A DNA stretch of 64,000 nt, taken from positions 925,501-989,500 of the forward strand of contig NZ_CP011774.1 of assembly GCF_001412535.1 (NCBI RefSeq), read 5' to 3'. Positions within the stretch are counted from its first letter, which is position 1; every line of letters begins with the position of its first letter. Made by a program: the position numbers and the translations under genes. The stretch is from Limnohabitans sp. 63ED37-2. Lineage in GTDB: Bacteria > Pseudomonadota > Gammaproteobacteria > Burkholderiales > Burkholderiaceae_C. Shown here one piece after another: positions 36,212-44,324 of this stretch. Under the pieces are notes generated by a model. That model saw nothing but the letters and a program-made list of their open reading frames with translations, did not search any database and was not told where the DNA came from.

Positions 36212-37492
36212 ATGGAACACGATTTTGTACTGAACTCGGCTTGCAAGGGCTTTCCCTTGGCAGCCGAGCCTTGCGCGGTGTCTCAGCTGGGCGCACGCGG
36301 CTGGCGCTTGCTCGATGACGCGTTGGCTTACCCGGTGGCCGTGCTGCGCCGCCCGGCGCTGGCACACAACCTGGCCTGGATGCAGGCCTTTGTGCAGCGC
36401 AAAGGGGTGGCGTTGGCCCCGCACGGCAAGACCACCATGTCGCCCGAGTTGTTTCGCATGCAACTGCAAGCCGGGGCTTGGGGCCTGACCTTTGCCAACG
36501 TGCACCAGTTGCGTGTGGGCCTGGCCGCAGGTGCACAACGCGCCATCATCGCCAACCAGTTGGTGTCGGACGCCGACCTGGATGGCTTGGACTTGTTGTT
36601 GAACCAGTACCCACAAGCGCGTGTTTGGTTTTTGGTCGATTCGCTGGCGCAGTTGCGGACCTTGGCCGACTGGGGCGCACGGCGCGGTCAGCCGCGTTGT
36701 TGGGATGTGCTGTTGGAGTTGGGCATCGCGGGCTACCGCACGGGCTGTCGCACCCACGAACAGGCCCTGGCTTTGGCTCAGGCCATGGCCGAGTCGGGCG
36801 TGGTTCGCCTGGGTGGGGTGGAGTGCTACGAGGGTGGGCTGGGCCAATGCGACAGTGCCCACGACATCGAGGCCGTGAGTGCGCTGGTGCGCAGCGTGCA
36901 GGCGCTTGTGCAACAAATTGATGAACAGCACCTGTGGGGCGGTGATGAGGTTTTGTTGTCGGCAGGCGGCTCGGCGGTGTTCGATTTGGTGATCCCCATG
37001 CTCAAGACGCAGGTCAAAAGCCGCCCGGTGCAAGGCGTCTTGCGCTCGGGCTGTTATGTCACGCACGACCATTGGAACTACGCCCGGTACCTCAAGCTTG
37101 TGGAAGCGCGTGAGGGCTTGAGCGCGTCGCTGCAACCCGCGCTGGAAGTCTGGGCCAAGGTGCAGTCGGTGCCCGAGCCGGGGCTGGCCATTTTGAATGC
37201 GGGACGGCGCGATCTGTCGTTTGACCAGTGCATGCCCATGCCGGTGCGATGGGCGGCACGCGGGCACAGCGGAGCAGGCGCCATGCAGGCCATGCCCGAG
37301 TCTTGGAAAGTTAAAGCGCTCAGCGACCAGCACGCCCACATGGTGTTTGATGCCCAAGGCGTCTGGCCACAGGTAGGCGACCGCGTGGCCCTGGGCATTT
37401 CTCACCCTTGCACCACTTTCGACAAATGGCGCTGGATGGCGATCATCGAAGACGATGGGCGCATCAGTGGGGCGATCAGCACGCATTTTTGA
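36212..37492 (+). CDS. PLP-dependent D-serine dehydratase/D-threonine aldolase-like amino acid deaminase
   Basis: The protein has about 426 residues: an alanine-racemase-like N-terminal barrel with the PLP Lys in ALAPHGKTTMSPE (about residue 73) and a C-terminal domain with the zinc motif ISHPCTTFDKWR. That His-x-Cys motif marks the fold-type III D-serine dehydratase (DSD1) family, which uses Zn2+ to eliminate water from D-serine or D-threonine. The ATG at 36212 has GGAG eight bases upstream; an ATG at 36197 is the alternative. It sits inside a sugar-acid region and shares a bidirectional terminator with the next gene. Confidence 0.82.
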   Translation: MEHDFVLNSACKGFPLAAEPCAVSQLGARGWRLLDDALAYPVAVLRRPALAHNLAWMQAFVQRKGVALAPHGKTTMSPELFRMQLQAGAWGLTFANVHQLRVGLAAGAQRAIIANQLVSDADLDGLDLLLNQYPQARVWFLVDSLAQLRTLADWGARRGQPRCWDVLLELGIAGYRTGCRTHEQALALAQAMAESGVVRLGGVECYEGGLGQCDSAHDIEAVSALVRSVQALVQQIDEQHLWGGDEVLLSAGGSAVFDLVIPMLKTQVKSRPVQGVLRSGCYVTHDHWNYARYLKLVEAREGLSASLQPALEVWAKVQSVPEPGLAILNAGRRDLSFDQCMPMPVRWAARGHSGAGAMQAMPESWKVKALSDQHAHMVFDAQGVWPQVGDRVALGISHPCTTFDKWRWMAIIEDDGRISGAISTHF

Positions 37493-37515
37493 ATGTTGAA
37501 CCCGTGAGCCACAAA

Positions 37516-37552
37516 AAAAGGCCGCCACGCCTGACGAACGTGGCGGCCTTTT
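37516..37552. terminator. bidirectional intrinsic terminator between convergent genes
   Basis: A 14-bp stem (AAAAGGCCGCCACG / CGTGGCGGCCTTTT) with a 9-base loop lies between the stops of the convergent PLP enzyme and DenD-like genes. It is flanked by A-runs and T-runs that suit both directions. Confidence 0.9.
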
Positions 37553-37559
37553 AGAAAGC

Positions 37560-38564
37560 TCACTTCAAACCGTTCAAGGCCTCGGCCGGGTAGCCGGGGC
37601 GGGTTTTGCAGTCTTCGATGTACTGCGCAATGATCGCTTCGTAGCTGGCATCGGCCCGCAAACCCAAAGCGTGCGCCCGCTCGAAGGTGCAGCCCTTGGC
37701 CCAGTTGTCCACGATGGCCGCGATGCGTTCGTCCTTTTCAAAGGTCACGCGGGCACGCACAGCCGGACCCGCGACTTTTTCAAGGGCCGCCAGCATGTCG
37801 CTGACCTTCACATTCAGGCCCGGCAGGTTCAGCGCCATGCGGCCACCAAAGGCTTCACGGCTGGCCTCGAACACGGTGATCAAACCATGCACGGTGTTGC
37901 CGGGCGAAGAGATGGGGTGTGACACATGGGCGTCCACCGGGCAGGTGGTGGCGGTGCCCGCCAAAGGCTCGCGGATGATGCCGCTGAAGAACGAAGACGC
38001 TGCGCCATTGGGTTTGCCTGGGCGCACAGCCACCGTCATCAGGCGGGCAGCGCGGCCGTCGATGTAGCCCTTGCGGGTGTAGTCGGCCACCATGTACTCG
38101 ATCATCAGCTTGTGCGTGCCATACGACGTTTGCGGCGTGGGCAAAGTGGTGTCGGCCACCAGCGCAGGCATGGGGTTGGCCGCATCAGGGCCAAACACCG
38201 CCACCGAACTGGCAAACACCAGACGGGAAGCCTTGCCCGAAGCCCGGATGCTGTCCAGCAGCAAGCGCGAGCTGTCCACGTTGGAGCGCAAGCCCAGATC
38301 AAAGTCGAGTTCGCACTCGCCCGACACGGCAGACGCGAGGTGGAACACGCCGTCGAAGCCGCTCTTGAACAAATCACCTTGTTCAAGCATGGGGCCTGCA
38401 TGGCCTTTGACGCGTGGGTCGGCCAGCAGGTCGGCGGGGGCGGGGAACAAGTCAGCAATCACCAATTCGGTGACGGTCTGGCCGCTGAGTTGGCCCTTTT
38501 TCAAAATCTCGCGGGCCAGTCGGGCACCCAAAAATCCGGCACCGCCGGTGATCAAAATACGCAT
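37560..38564 (-). CDS. denD: NAD-dependent epimerase/dehydratase-family protein, D-erythronate dehydrogenase-like
   Basis: This 334-residue extended SDR has MRILITGGAGFLGARLA at the N-terminus, FHLASAVSGE, SSVAVFG and the catalytic YGTHK, then VAVRPGKPNGAASSFFSGIIREPL. It resembles DenD, which oxidises D-erythronate to the 2-keto acid, more than sugar-nucleotide epimerases. The ATG at 38564 is the family start; the frame upstream runs through the end of the dehydratase gene. It lies 16 bases after the aldonate dehydratase and is probably co-transcribed. Other sugar acids are possible substrates. Confidence 0.7.
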   Translation of the reverse strand: MRILITGGAGFLGARLAREILKKGQLSGQTVTELVIADLFPAPADLLADPRVKGHAGPMLEQGDLFKSGFDGVFHLASAVSGECELDFDLGLRSNVDSSRLLLDSIRASGKASRLVFASSVAVFGPDAANPMPALVADTTLPTPQTSYGTHKLMIEYMVADYTRKGYIDGRAARLMTVAVRPGKPNGAASSFFSGIIREPLAGTATTCPVDAHVSHPISSPGNTVHGLITVFEASREAFGGRMALNLPGLNVKVSDMLAALEKVAGPAVRARVTFEKDERIAAIVDNWAKGCTFERAHALGLRADASYEAIIAQYIEDCKTRPGYPAEALNGLK

Positions 38565-38580
38565 GGTTTTTCCTTGGGAA

Positions 38581-40329
38581 TCAGTGGTTGTCTTTGGGCA
38601 CGGCCGCGCCGCGCTGGCCGACCAGAAAGTCCATGTCCGCGCCTTCGTCGGCTTGCAGCACATGGTCGATGTAAAGTTTCCAGTAGCCAGAGTTCATGGC
38701 AGGTGCGGGCTTTTCCCAGAGATTCAAGCGGCGTGCCAGTTCCTCGTCGCTGATCATCAACTGCAGTTTGCGCTCGGGCACATTGAGCGAGATCATGTCA
38801 CCGTTTTGCACCACGGCCAGCGGTCCACCGGCAGCCGCTTCAGGGCTGGTGTGCAGCACCACGGTGCCGTAAGCGGTGCCGCTCATGCGGGCGTCCGAGA
38901 TGCGCACCATGTCGGTGATGCCTTTGCGCAGCACCTTGGGTGGCAGCGGCATGTTGCCCACTTCGGCCATGCCGGGGTAGCCCTTGGGGCCGCAGTTTTT
39001 CAAGACCAGAATGCAGCTCTCGTCTACATCTAGGCTCTCGTCGTCGATGCGTTTGTGGAAATCGTCGCTGTCTTCAAACACCACGGCACGGCCTGTGTGC
39101 ACCATCAGTGCGGGGGTGGCGGCGCTGGGCTTGATGACCGCGCCGCGAGGCGCCAGGTTGCCACGCAAAATGGCGATGCCGGCTTTCTCTTTGAAAGGCG
39201 CATCGTATTTTTTAATCACGCGTGGGTCGTAGTTGACTGCCGCTTCGTTGTTCTCGCGCACGGTCTTGCCGCTCACGGTGATGATGTTGTTGTGCAAGAG
39301 GCTTTCGATCTCTTTCATGACGACCGGCAAGCCGCCTGCGTAGCAAAAGTCTTCCATCAGGTGCTCGCCAGACGGCTGCATGTTCAAGATGCATGACATC
39401 TCGCTGCCCAGACGCTCAAAGTCGTCCAGGGTGAGTTTCAGGCCCAATCGACCGGCAATCGCGATCAAGTGGATGACGGCGTTGGTTGAGCCGCCAATGG
39501 CAGCCAGGGTGCGGATGGCGTTTTCAAAAGCTTCGCGGGTGAGCACTTTGCTGATGGTTTGGTCGGTGTGCACCATCTCGACGATGCGGCGGCCCGAGTC
39601 ACGCGCCAACACATTGCGTCGGCCATCCACGGCAGGGAAGGTGGCATTGCCTGGCAAACCAATGCCCAAGGCTTCGACCATACAGGCCATGGTGCTGGCG
39701 GTGCCCATGGTCATGCAGTGGCCATGGCTGCGGTGCATGCAGCTTTCGGCGTCGAAGAAATCGGCCAGCTTGAGGGTGCCAGCACGCACTTGTTCGCTCA
39801 TGCTCCACACGCCGGTGCCCGAGCCCAACTCTTGGCCGCGCCATTTGCCGTTCAGCATGGGGCCACCGCTGATACCAATGGTGGGCAGACCGACGCTGGA
39901 GGCGCCCATCAACAAGGATGGCGTGGTTTTGTCGCAGCCCATGAGCAGGACCACGCCGTCGATCGGGTTGCCGCGAATGCTCTCTTCCACGTCCATGCTG
40001 GCCAGGTTGCGGTAGAGCATGGCGGTGGGGCGCAGCAGGGTTTCGCCCAGTGACATCACGGGGAATTCGAGCGGGAAGCCGCCCGCCTCGTACACACCGA
40101 TCTTGACCTGCTCGGCCAGGGTGCGAAAGTGCGAGTTGCAGGGCGTGAGTTCGCTGAAGGTGTTGCAGATGCCAATGACCGGACGGCCATCGAATTGGTC
40201 GTGTGGCACGCCTTTGCCCTTAACCCAGCTGCGGTAGGCAAAGCCATCGCGGTCTTGACGCCCAAACCATTGTTGGCTGCGCAGGTCTTCGGGTTTTTTG
40301 CGGGGTGGGCTGCCGTTGTTGTCGCTCAT
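38581..40329 (-). CDS. IlvD/Edd-family sugar-acid dehydratase, L-arabinonate dehydratase-like
   Basis: The 582-residue [2Fe-2S] dehydratase has a cysteine in FSELTPCNSHFRTLAEQ, LLMGCDKTTPSLLMGA, and HGHCMTMGTASTMACMVEA. The C-terminal part reads ISDARMSGTAYGTVVLHTSPEA. The opening SQQWFGRQDRDGFAYRSW is typical of L-arabinonate/D-xylonate-type dehydratases and not of IlvD or Edd. These enzymes convert aldonates to 2-keto-3-deoxy acids. With dgoK-dgoA nearby, D-galactonate or D-fuconate are also plausible. No L-KDA dehydratase is seen in the window. It is divergent from its probable GntR repressor. Confidence 0.85.
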   Translation of the reverse strand: MSDNNGSPPRKKPEDLRSQQWFGRQDRDGFAYRSWVKGKGVPHDQFDGRPVIGICNTFSELTPCNSHFRTLAEQVKIGVYEAGGFPLEFPVMSLGETLLRPTAMLYRNLASMDVEESIRGNPIDGVVLLMGCDKTTPSLLMGASSVGLPTIGISGGPMLNGKWRGQELGSGTGVWSMSEQVRAGTLKLADFFDAESCMHRSHGHCMTMGTASTMACMVEALGIGLPGNATFPAVDGRRNVLARDSGRRIVEMVHTDQTISKVLTREAFENAIRTLAAIGGSTNAVIHLIAIAGRLGLKLTLDDFERLGSEMSCILNMQPSGEHLMEDFCYAGGLPVVMKEIESLLHNNIITVSGKTVRENNEAAVNYDPRVIKKYDAPFKEKAGIAILRGNLAPRGAVIKPSAATPALMVHTGRAVVFEDSDDFHKRIDDESLDVDESCILVLKNCGPKGYPGMAEVGNMPLPPKVLRKGITDMVRISDARMSGTAYGTVVLHTSPEAAAGGPLAVVQNGDMISLNVPERKLQLMISDEELARRLNLWEKPAPAMNSGYWKLYIDHVLQADEGADMDFLVGQRGAAVPKDNH

Positions 40330-40372
40330 GGTGCGTATCCAGGTTGGGAGTGAATCGTGAATCTTAAAAATC

Positions 40373-40389
40373 CTATCGTATGACGATAG
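40373..40389. promoter_or_regulatory. perfect palindromic operator for the FadR-type regulator
   Basis: CTATCGT-ATG-ACGATAG is a perfect 7-bp inverted repeat around 3 bases, placed 44-60 bases upstream of the dehydratase start in the divergent gap. Such ATcg-rich short palindromes fit FadR-subfamily GntR sites. Confidence 0.75.
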
Positions 40390-40491
40390 AAAAACAATCA
40401 GGCTTTGTAAAGCCAGCGACATACGGGCAAACCCTAGACGCCAATAAGACCGTGCATAGGGTTTACCAGAGTCCGTCTCCAGCCTTCAATC

Positions 40492-40503
40492 ATCATATGA
40501 TAG
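40492..40503. promoter_or_regulatory. second, degenerate operator near the GntR start
   Basis: ATCATATGATAG holds the palindrome ATCATATGAT and shares the TATGA and GATAG parts of the first site. It lies 22-33 bases upstream of the regulator ATG, suited to autoregulation. It is weaker than the first site. Confidence 0.5.
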
Positions 40504-40524
40504 GTGTTCGATCGCCGCACCGAC

Positions 40525-41304
40525 ATGAGCAACAATTTCCACAAAAATTCTCTTGATTTATTGGGTCATGCCATTTTGTCTGGTCGATATGCCGTGGGCG
40601 CGAGTTTGCCGCCCGAGCCGATTTTGTGTGAAGAGCTGGGCGTGAGCCGCACCGTGGTGCGTGAAGCCATCAAATCGCTGGTGGCCAAGGGCTTGTTGTC
40701 CACCGGCCCCAAGGTGGGCACCCGTGTGATGCCCGATGCGCACTGGAACTGGTTTGATCCCGATGTGGTCGCCTGGCAGGCCCGCTGCGGCCTGACGCCC
40801 GAATTTTTGAAAGATCTGCAAGAGCTGCGCCGTGTGGTGGAGCCCGCTGCGGTGCGCTTGGCTGCCGAGCGGGCCACACCCGAAGACATCGCACACATCG
40901 AAGCCGCTTATGCCGGCATGAAGCAGGCGGTGGAAGAGGGGGGCGATTACGTCACCCACGATCTGCGTTTTCACGAGGGTTTGCTGCAGGCCTCGCACAA
41001 CCGCATGTTGGTGCAAATGAGCAAGGCTCTGAATGCCTTGCTGCGCACCAGTTTTGAGATTTCCACCCGCATCCAGGATGGCACCAAGACTTCCTTGCCT
41101 TTGCACCGTGCGGTGCTCAACGCTGTGATCGCCCGCAATCCGGCCAAGGCCGAGCGGGCCGTGATGGTTTTGATCGAGGGGGCGCGGCAGGACATTGAGT
41201 TGGTGCTGGCTTCACGCCGCAAATTGCCAGTGGTGTCGGGCGCGGCCACCCCGATCAAATTGAAATCCCGGCCCAAACATCGAGTCATCAAGGAAGCGGC
41301 CTGA
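40525..41304 (+). CDS. GntR-family (FadR subfamily) regulator of sugar-acid genes
   Basis: The 259-residue protein has a winged helix at about 10-75 (LPPEPILCEELGVSRTVVRE) and a C-terminal all-helical FCD ligand domain at about 90-225. Its metal-binding Asp/His residues lie in YVTHDLRFHEGLL and SLPLHRAVLNAVIARNP. It is divergent from the aldonate dehydratase and directly upstream of a TRAP transporter, so it probably represses both and is relieved by an aldonate or 2-keto-3-deoxy acid. The ATG at 40525 is preferred over a GTG at 40504, which would overlap the second operator. Confidence 0.88.
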   Translation: MSNNFHKNSLDLLGHAILSGRYAVGASLPPEPILCEELGVSRTVVREAIKSLVAKGLLSTGPKVGTRVMPDAHWNWFDPDVVAWQARCGLTPEFLKDLQELRRVVEPAAVRLAAERATPEDIAHIEAAYAGMKQAVEEGGDYVTHDLRFHEGLLQASHNRMLVQMSKALNALLRTSFEISTRIQDGTKTSLPLHRAVLNAVIARNPAKAERAVMVLIEGARQDIELVLASRRKLPVVSGAATPIKLKSRPKHRVIKEAA

Positions 41305-41318
41305 GCTGTTAGACACCC

Positions 41319-41897
41319 ATGAAAATCATCAACGCTTTTTTCAAACTGCTGGAGTTTCTGGTGGTGGCCTGTTTGGTGGCCATGGTCATCATGGTTTTTG
41401 GCAACGTGGTGTTGCGCTACGGTTTCAATTCGGGCATCTCCATCTCGGACGAGATGTCGCGTTACTGCTTCATTTGGTTGACCTACCTTGGGGCCATGGT
41501 GGCCATGCGCGAAAAAGGTCACTTGGGGGTGGACACGCTGGTGCGCCGCCTGTCACTGGGCGGCAAGAAGTTGTGCTTTTTCTTGAGTGAAGTTTTGATG
41601 CTGGGCTGCAATGTGCTGTTCTTTTGGGGCACTTGGAAAATGCACGATCTGCAAGTCACCAACATCTCGGTGGTGGTGGGCATTTCCATGATCTGGATTT
41701 ACGGCATCGGCTATGTCACGGCCAGTGTCATGGCGGTGATGAATTTGAACCAATTGCGCTTGCTGCTGACCGGGAAGCTGAAAGAGGAGGATTTGGTGAT
41801 GGTGGTGGAGTCTGAAGATACGGTGGTGCTGGATGAGTTGACACCCAATGCGGCGTCCTCCAAGCCAAGCCATTCCGAAGTGCGAGGCCGCGCATGA
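41319..41897 (+). CDS. TRAP transporter small membrane subunit (DctQ type)
   Basis: The 192-residue protein has four hydrophobic helices and the family pattern GNVVLRYGFNSGISISDEMS followed by WLTYLGAMVAMREKGHLGVD. It partners the DctM subunit (next gene, 4-base overlap) in a sodium-driven importer. The C-terminal 30 residues are hydrophilic. The order is Q-M-P, with the receptor last. Confidence 0.92.
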   Translation: MKIINAFFKLLEFLVVACLVAMVIMVFGNVVLRYGFNSGISISDEMSRYCFIWLTYLGAMVAMREKGHLGVDTLVRRLSLGGKKLCFFLSEVLMLGCNVLFFWGTWKMHDLQVTNISVVVGISMIWIYGIGYVTASVMAVMNLNQLRLLLTGKLKEEDLVMVVESEDTVVLDELTPNAASSKPSHSEVRGRA

Positions 41898-43192
41898 CCA
41901 TCGCTGTTTTTGTCTTCAGCTTGCTTGGGGCCATGGCCTTGGGCATGCCCATTGCCTATGCTTTGCTGGTGTGTGGCCTGAGCCTGATGGCCTACATGGC
42001 CAGCAACGGCATGATCAACGCCTTTGACAGTCAGATTCTGGCGCAGCGTTTTGTCGATGGCGCTGACAACTTCCCTTTGCTCGCAGTGCCGTTTTTCTTG
42101 TTGGCAGGAGAGTTCATGAACGCGGGGGGCTTGAGCCGCCGCATTGTGAACCTGGCCATGGCCTGGGTCGGGCATTTTAGGGGGGGGCTGGGCTATGTGG
42201 CGGTGATGGCGGCGGTCATCATGGCTTCGTTGTCGGGTTCGGCCGTGGCCGACACGGCGGCCTTGGCAGCCTTGTTGATCCCGATGATGAAGCAGGCCGG
42301 TTACAACGTGGGACGTTCGGCCGGTTTGATCGCCTCGGGCGGCATCATCGCGCCGGTCATTCCGCCATCCATCGGTTTCATCATCTTCGGTGTGGCCGCC
42401 AACGTGTCCATCACCAAGCTGTTTTTGGCAGGCATTGTGCCGGGCATTTTGATGGGGGTGGCCATTGGCTTGACCTGGTGGTGGTTGGCCAAACGTGAGA
42501 ACGTGCAACCCGCACCGCGCATGAAACTCGCTGACAAGCTCAAAGCCACACGTGAAGGTGTCTTGGCACTGGGCTTGCCGGTTTTCATCATCGGCGGTAT
42601 GAAGTTCGGTGTCTTCACCCCGACCGAGGCGGCCGTCGTAGCGGCGGTTTACAGCTTCGTGGTGGGTGCTTTTGTGTACCGTGAACTGCAGTGGTCCAAA
42701 CTCTACGGCCTGATCTTGACGGCCGGCAAGACCACAGCCGTGATCATGTTCTTGGTGGCTGCGGCCATGGTCAGTGCCTGGCTCATCACAGTGGCCAACA
42801 TCCCGGCCGAAGTGGCCCGCATGATGGAGCCATTGATGTTCAACAAGACCTTGCTCATGGTTGTGCTCATGCTCCTGGTGGTGGTGGTGGGTACCGCGCT
42901 GGACTTCACACCCACCGTGCTGATCCTCACACCCGTGCTGATGCCCTTGGTCATCAAGGCAGGCATTGACCCGGTTTATTTCGGTGTCTTGTTCATCATG
43001 AACAACGCCATTGGTTTGATCACGCCCCCTGTAGGTACCGTGCTGAACGTGGTGTGTGGCGTGGCCAAGATCAACATGGACACGGCCTTCAAAGGTGTTT
43101 TGCCTTTCCTGTGGGCGCAACTGGGTGTGCTGGCCTTGTTGATCGCCTTCCCCTCCATCGTCCTGGTGCCGATGAAGTGGATGTTGAGTTGA
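41894..43192 (+). CDS. TRAP transporter large membrane subunit (DctM type)
   Basis: The 432-residue protein of the DctM family has about twelve helices. Conserved blocks are NFPLLAVPFFLLAGEFMNAGG, quoted here in part as FPLLAVPFFLLAGE, then GSAVADTAALAALLIP, GIIAPVIPPSIGFIIFG and LGLITPPVGT-like NAIGLITPPVGTVLNVV. It forms the ion-coupled translocation channel with DctQ. The ATG overlaps the dctQ stop. Confidence 0.93.
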   Translation: MTIAVFVFSLLGAMALGMPIAYALLVCGLSLMAYMASNGMINAFDSQILAQRFVDGADNFPLLAVPFFLLAGEFMNAGGLSRRIVNLAMAWVGHFRGGLGYVAVMAAVIMASLSGSAVADTAALAALLIPMMKQAGYNVGRSAGLIASGGIIAPVIPPSIGFIIFGVAANVSITKLFLAGIVPGILMGVAIGLTWWWLAKRENVQPAPRMKLADKLKATREGVLALGLPVFIIGGMKFGVFTPTEAAVVAAVYSFVVGAFVYRELQWSKLYGLILTAGKTTAVIMFLVAAAMVSAWLITVANIPAEVARMMEPLMFNKTLLMVVLMLLVVVVGTALDFTPTVLILTPVLMPLVIKAGIDPVYFGVLFIMNNAIGLITPPVGTVLNVVCGVAKINMDTAFKGVLPFLWAQLGVLALLIAFPSIVLVPMKWMLS

Positions 43193-43229
43193 TTTCTTAA
43201 CCCTGTGTGTTTTTTTAAAGGAGACAGTC

Positions 43230-44237
43230 ATGTTGAAACGCAGAAATTTGGTGACCCTGATCGCGGGCACATTCTTGGTGGCTTCGAGCGCCATGGCGCA
43301 GTTTGCCGACCGCAACATCAAGTTCACCAACGGTGTGAACGAAGACCACCCGGTGGGCGTGGGTGTCAAGAAAATGCAAGAAGTGCTGGCGGCCAAGACC
43401 GGCGGCAAGATGAAAATCACCGCCTTCTGGGGCGGTGCAGCGGGCGGCGACTTGCCAGCCACCCAAGCCTTGCGTGCAGGCACCCAAGAGATGGTCTGCA
43501 CCTCCAGCTCGCCGCTGGTGGGCATCATCAAAGAGCTGGGTGTGTTTGACCTGCCCTTCTTGTTTGCCAACGAAAAAGAAGCGGACGCCGTGCTGGACGG
43601 CGCTGCTGGTAAGTACTTCAATGCCAAGCTCGAAGCAGCTGGCCTGGTGAACCTGGCCTATTGGGAAAACGGTTTCCGCAACCTCACCAACAGCAAGCGC
43701 CCAGTCACCAAGCTGGAAGACTTTGATGGTGTGAAAGTTCGCGTGATGCAGAACAACATTTTCCTGGACACTTTCAAGACGCTGGGCACCAATGCGGTGC
43801 CTATGGCCTTTGGCGAGGTGTTCACCGCCCTGGAAACCAAGACGATCGACGGTCAGGAGAACCCCTTTGTGACCATTGAAACCTCCAAGTTCAATGAAGT
43901 GCAAAAGTTTCTGAGCGTGACACGCCACGCCTACACGCCTTTTCTGGTGCTCTACAGCAAGAAGCTGTGGGACCAGCTCAACCCGCAAGAGCAAGCCGTG
44001 CTGCGTGAAGCAGCCATGGAAGGCCAGAAAGTCCAACGTGCGGCCAACCGCGCTTTGAACGAGCGTTCTCTGGCCAGCCTGAAGACCAAGGGCATGCAGG
44101 TCAATGAGCTGAGTGCTGCTGAGCAAAACCGCATCCGCGCCCGGGTGGCTTCGGTGTACGACAAGCACAAGGACTCGATCGGAGCGGACGCCATCAAGGT
44201 GGTGCAAGACGAGCTGAAAAAAGCACGCGGCGGTTGA
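43230..44237 (+). CDS. TRAP transporter solute-binding protein (DctP type), sugar-acid receptor
   Basis: This is a 335-residue periplasmic receptor with a signal peptide of about 23 residues ending at SSAMAQ. The DctP fold is seen in ELGVFDLPFLFANEKEADAV, the conserved Arg in VRVMQNNIFLDTFKTLG (contacts the ligand carboxylate) and MAFGEVFTALETKTIDGQEN. AAGGAG precedes the ATG. Its setting between an aldonate dehydratase/GntR pair and an enolase-superfamily dehydratase points to an aldonate or aldarate ligand. An intrinsic terminator follows. Confidence 0.92.
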   Translation: MLKRRNLVTLIAGTFLVASSAMAQFADRNIKFTNGVNEDHPVGVGVKKMQEVLAAKTGGKMKITAFWGGAAGGDLPATQALRAGTQEMVCTSSSPLVGIIKELGVFDLPFLFANEKEADAVLDGAAGKYFNAKLEAAGLVNLAYWENGFRNLTNSKRPVTKLEDFDGVKVRVMQNNIFLDTFKTLGTNAVPMAFGEVFTALETKTIDGQENPFVTIETSKFNEVQKFLSVTRHAYTPFLVLYSKKLWDQLNPQEQAVLREAAMEGQKVQRAANRALNERSLASLKTKGMQVNELSAAEQNRIRARVASVYDKHKDSIGADAIKVVQDELKKARGG

Positions 44238-44269
44238 TCCCTCGCGCTCAGCCCTTTTGCTGAAACCCC

Positions 44270-44302
44270 AAGCTCCACAGTCGACCGCTGTGGAGCTTTT
44301 TT
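44270..44302 (+). terminator. intrinsic terminator after dctP
   Basis: An 11-bp stem (AAGCTCCACAG / CTGTGGAGCTT) with a 7-base loop and a T-run of six lies between dctP and the enolase-superfamily gene, 22 bases before the start of the latter. Confidence 0.88.
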
Positions 44303-44324
44303 AACGACTGAAATGGGTGCTGCC

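Noticed and set aside
41711..43627. Open frame of 638 codons on the minus strand opposite the TRAP genes
   Set aside because: It runs across dctQ, dctM and dctP in antisense with His/Gln/Arg-rich shadow composition typical of GC-rich genomes.
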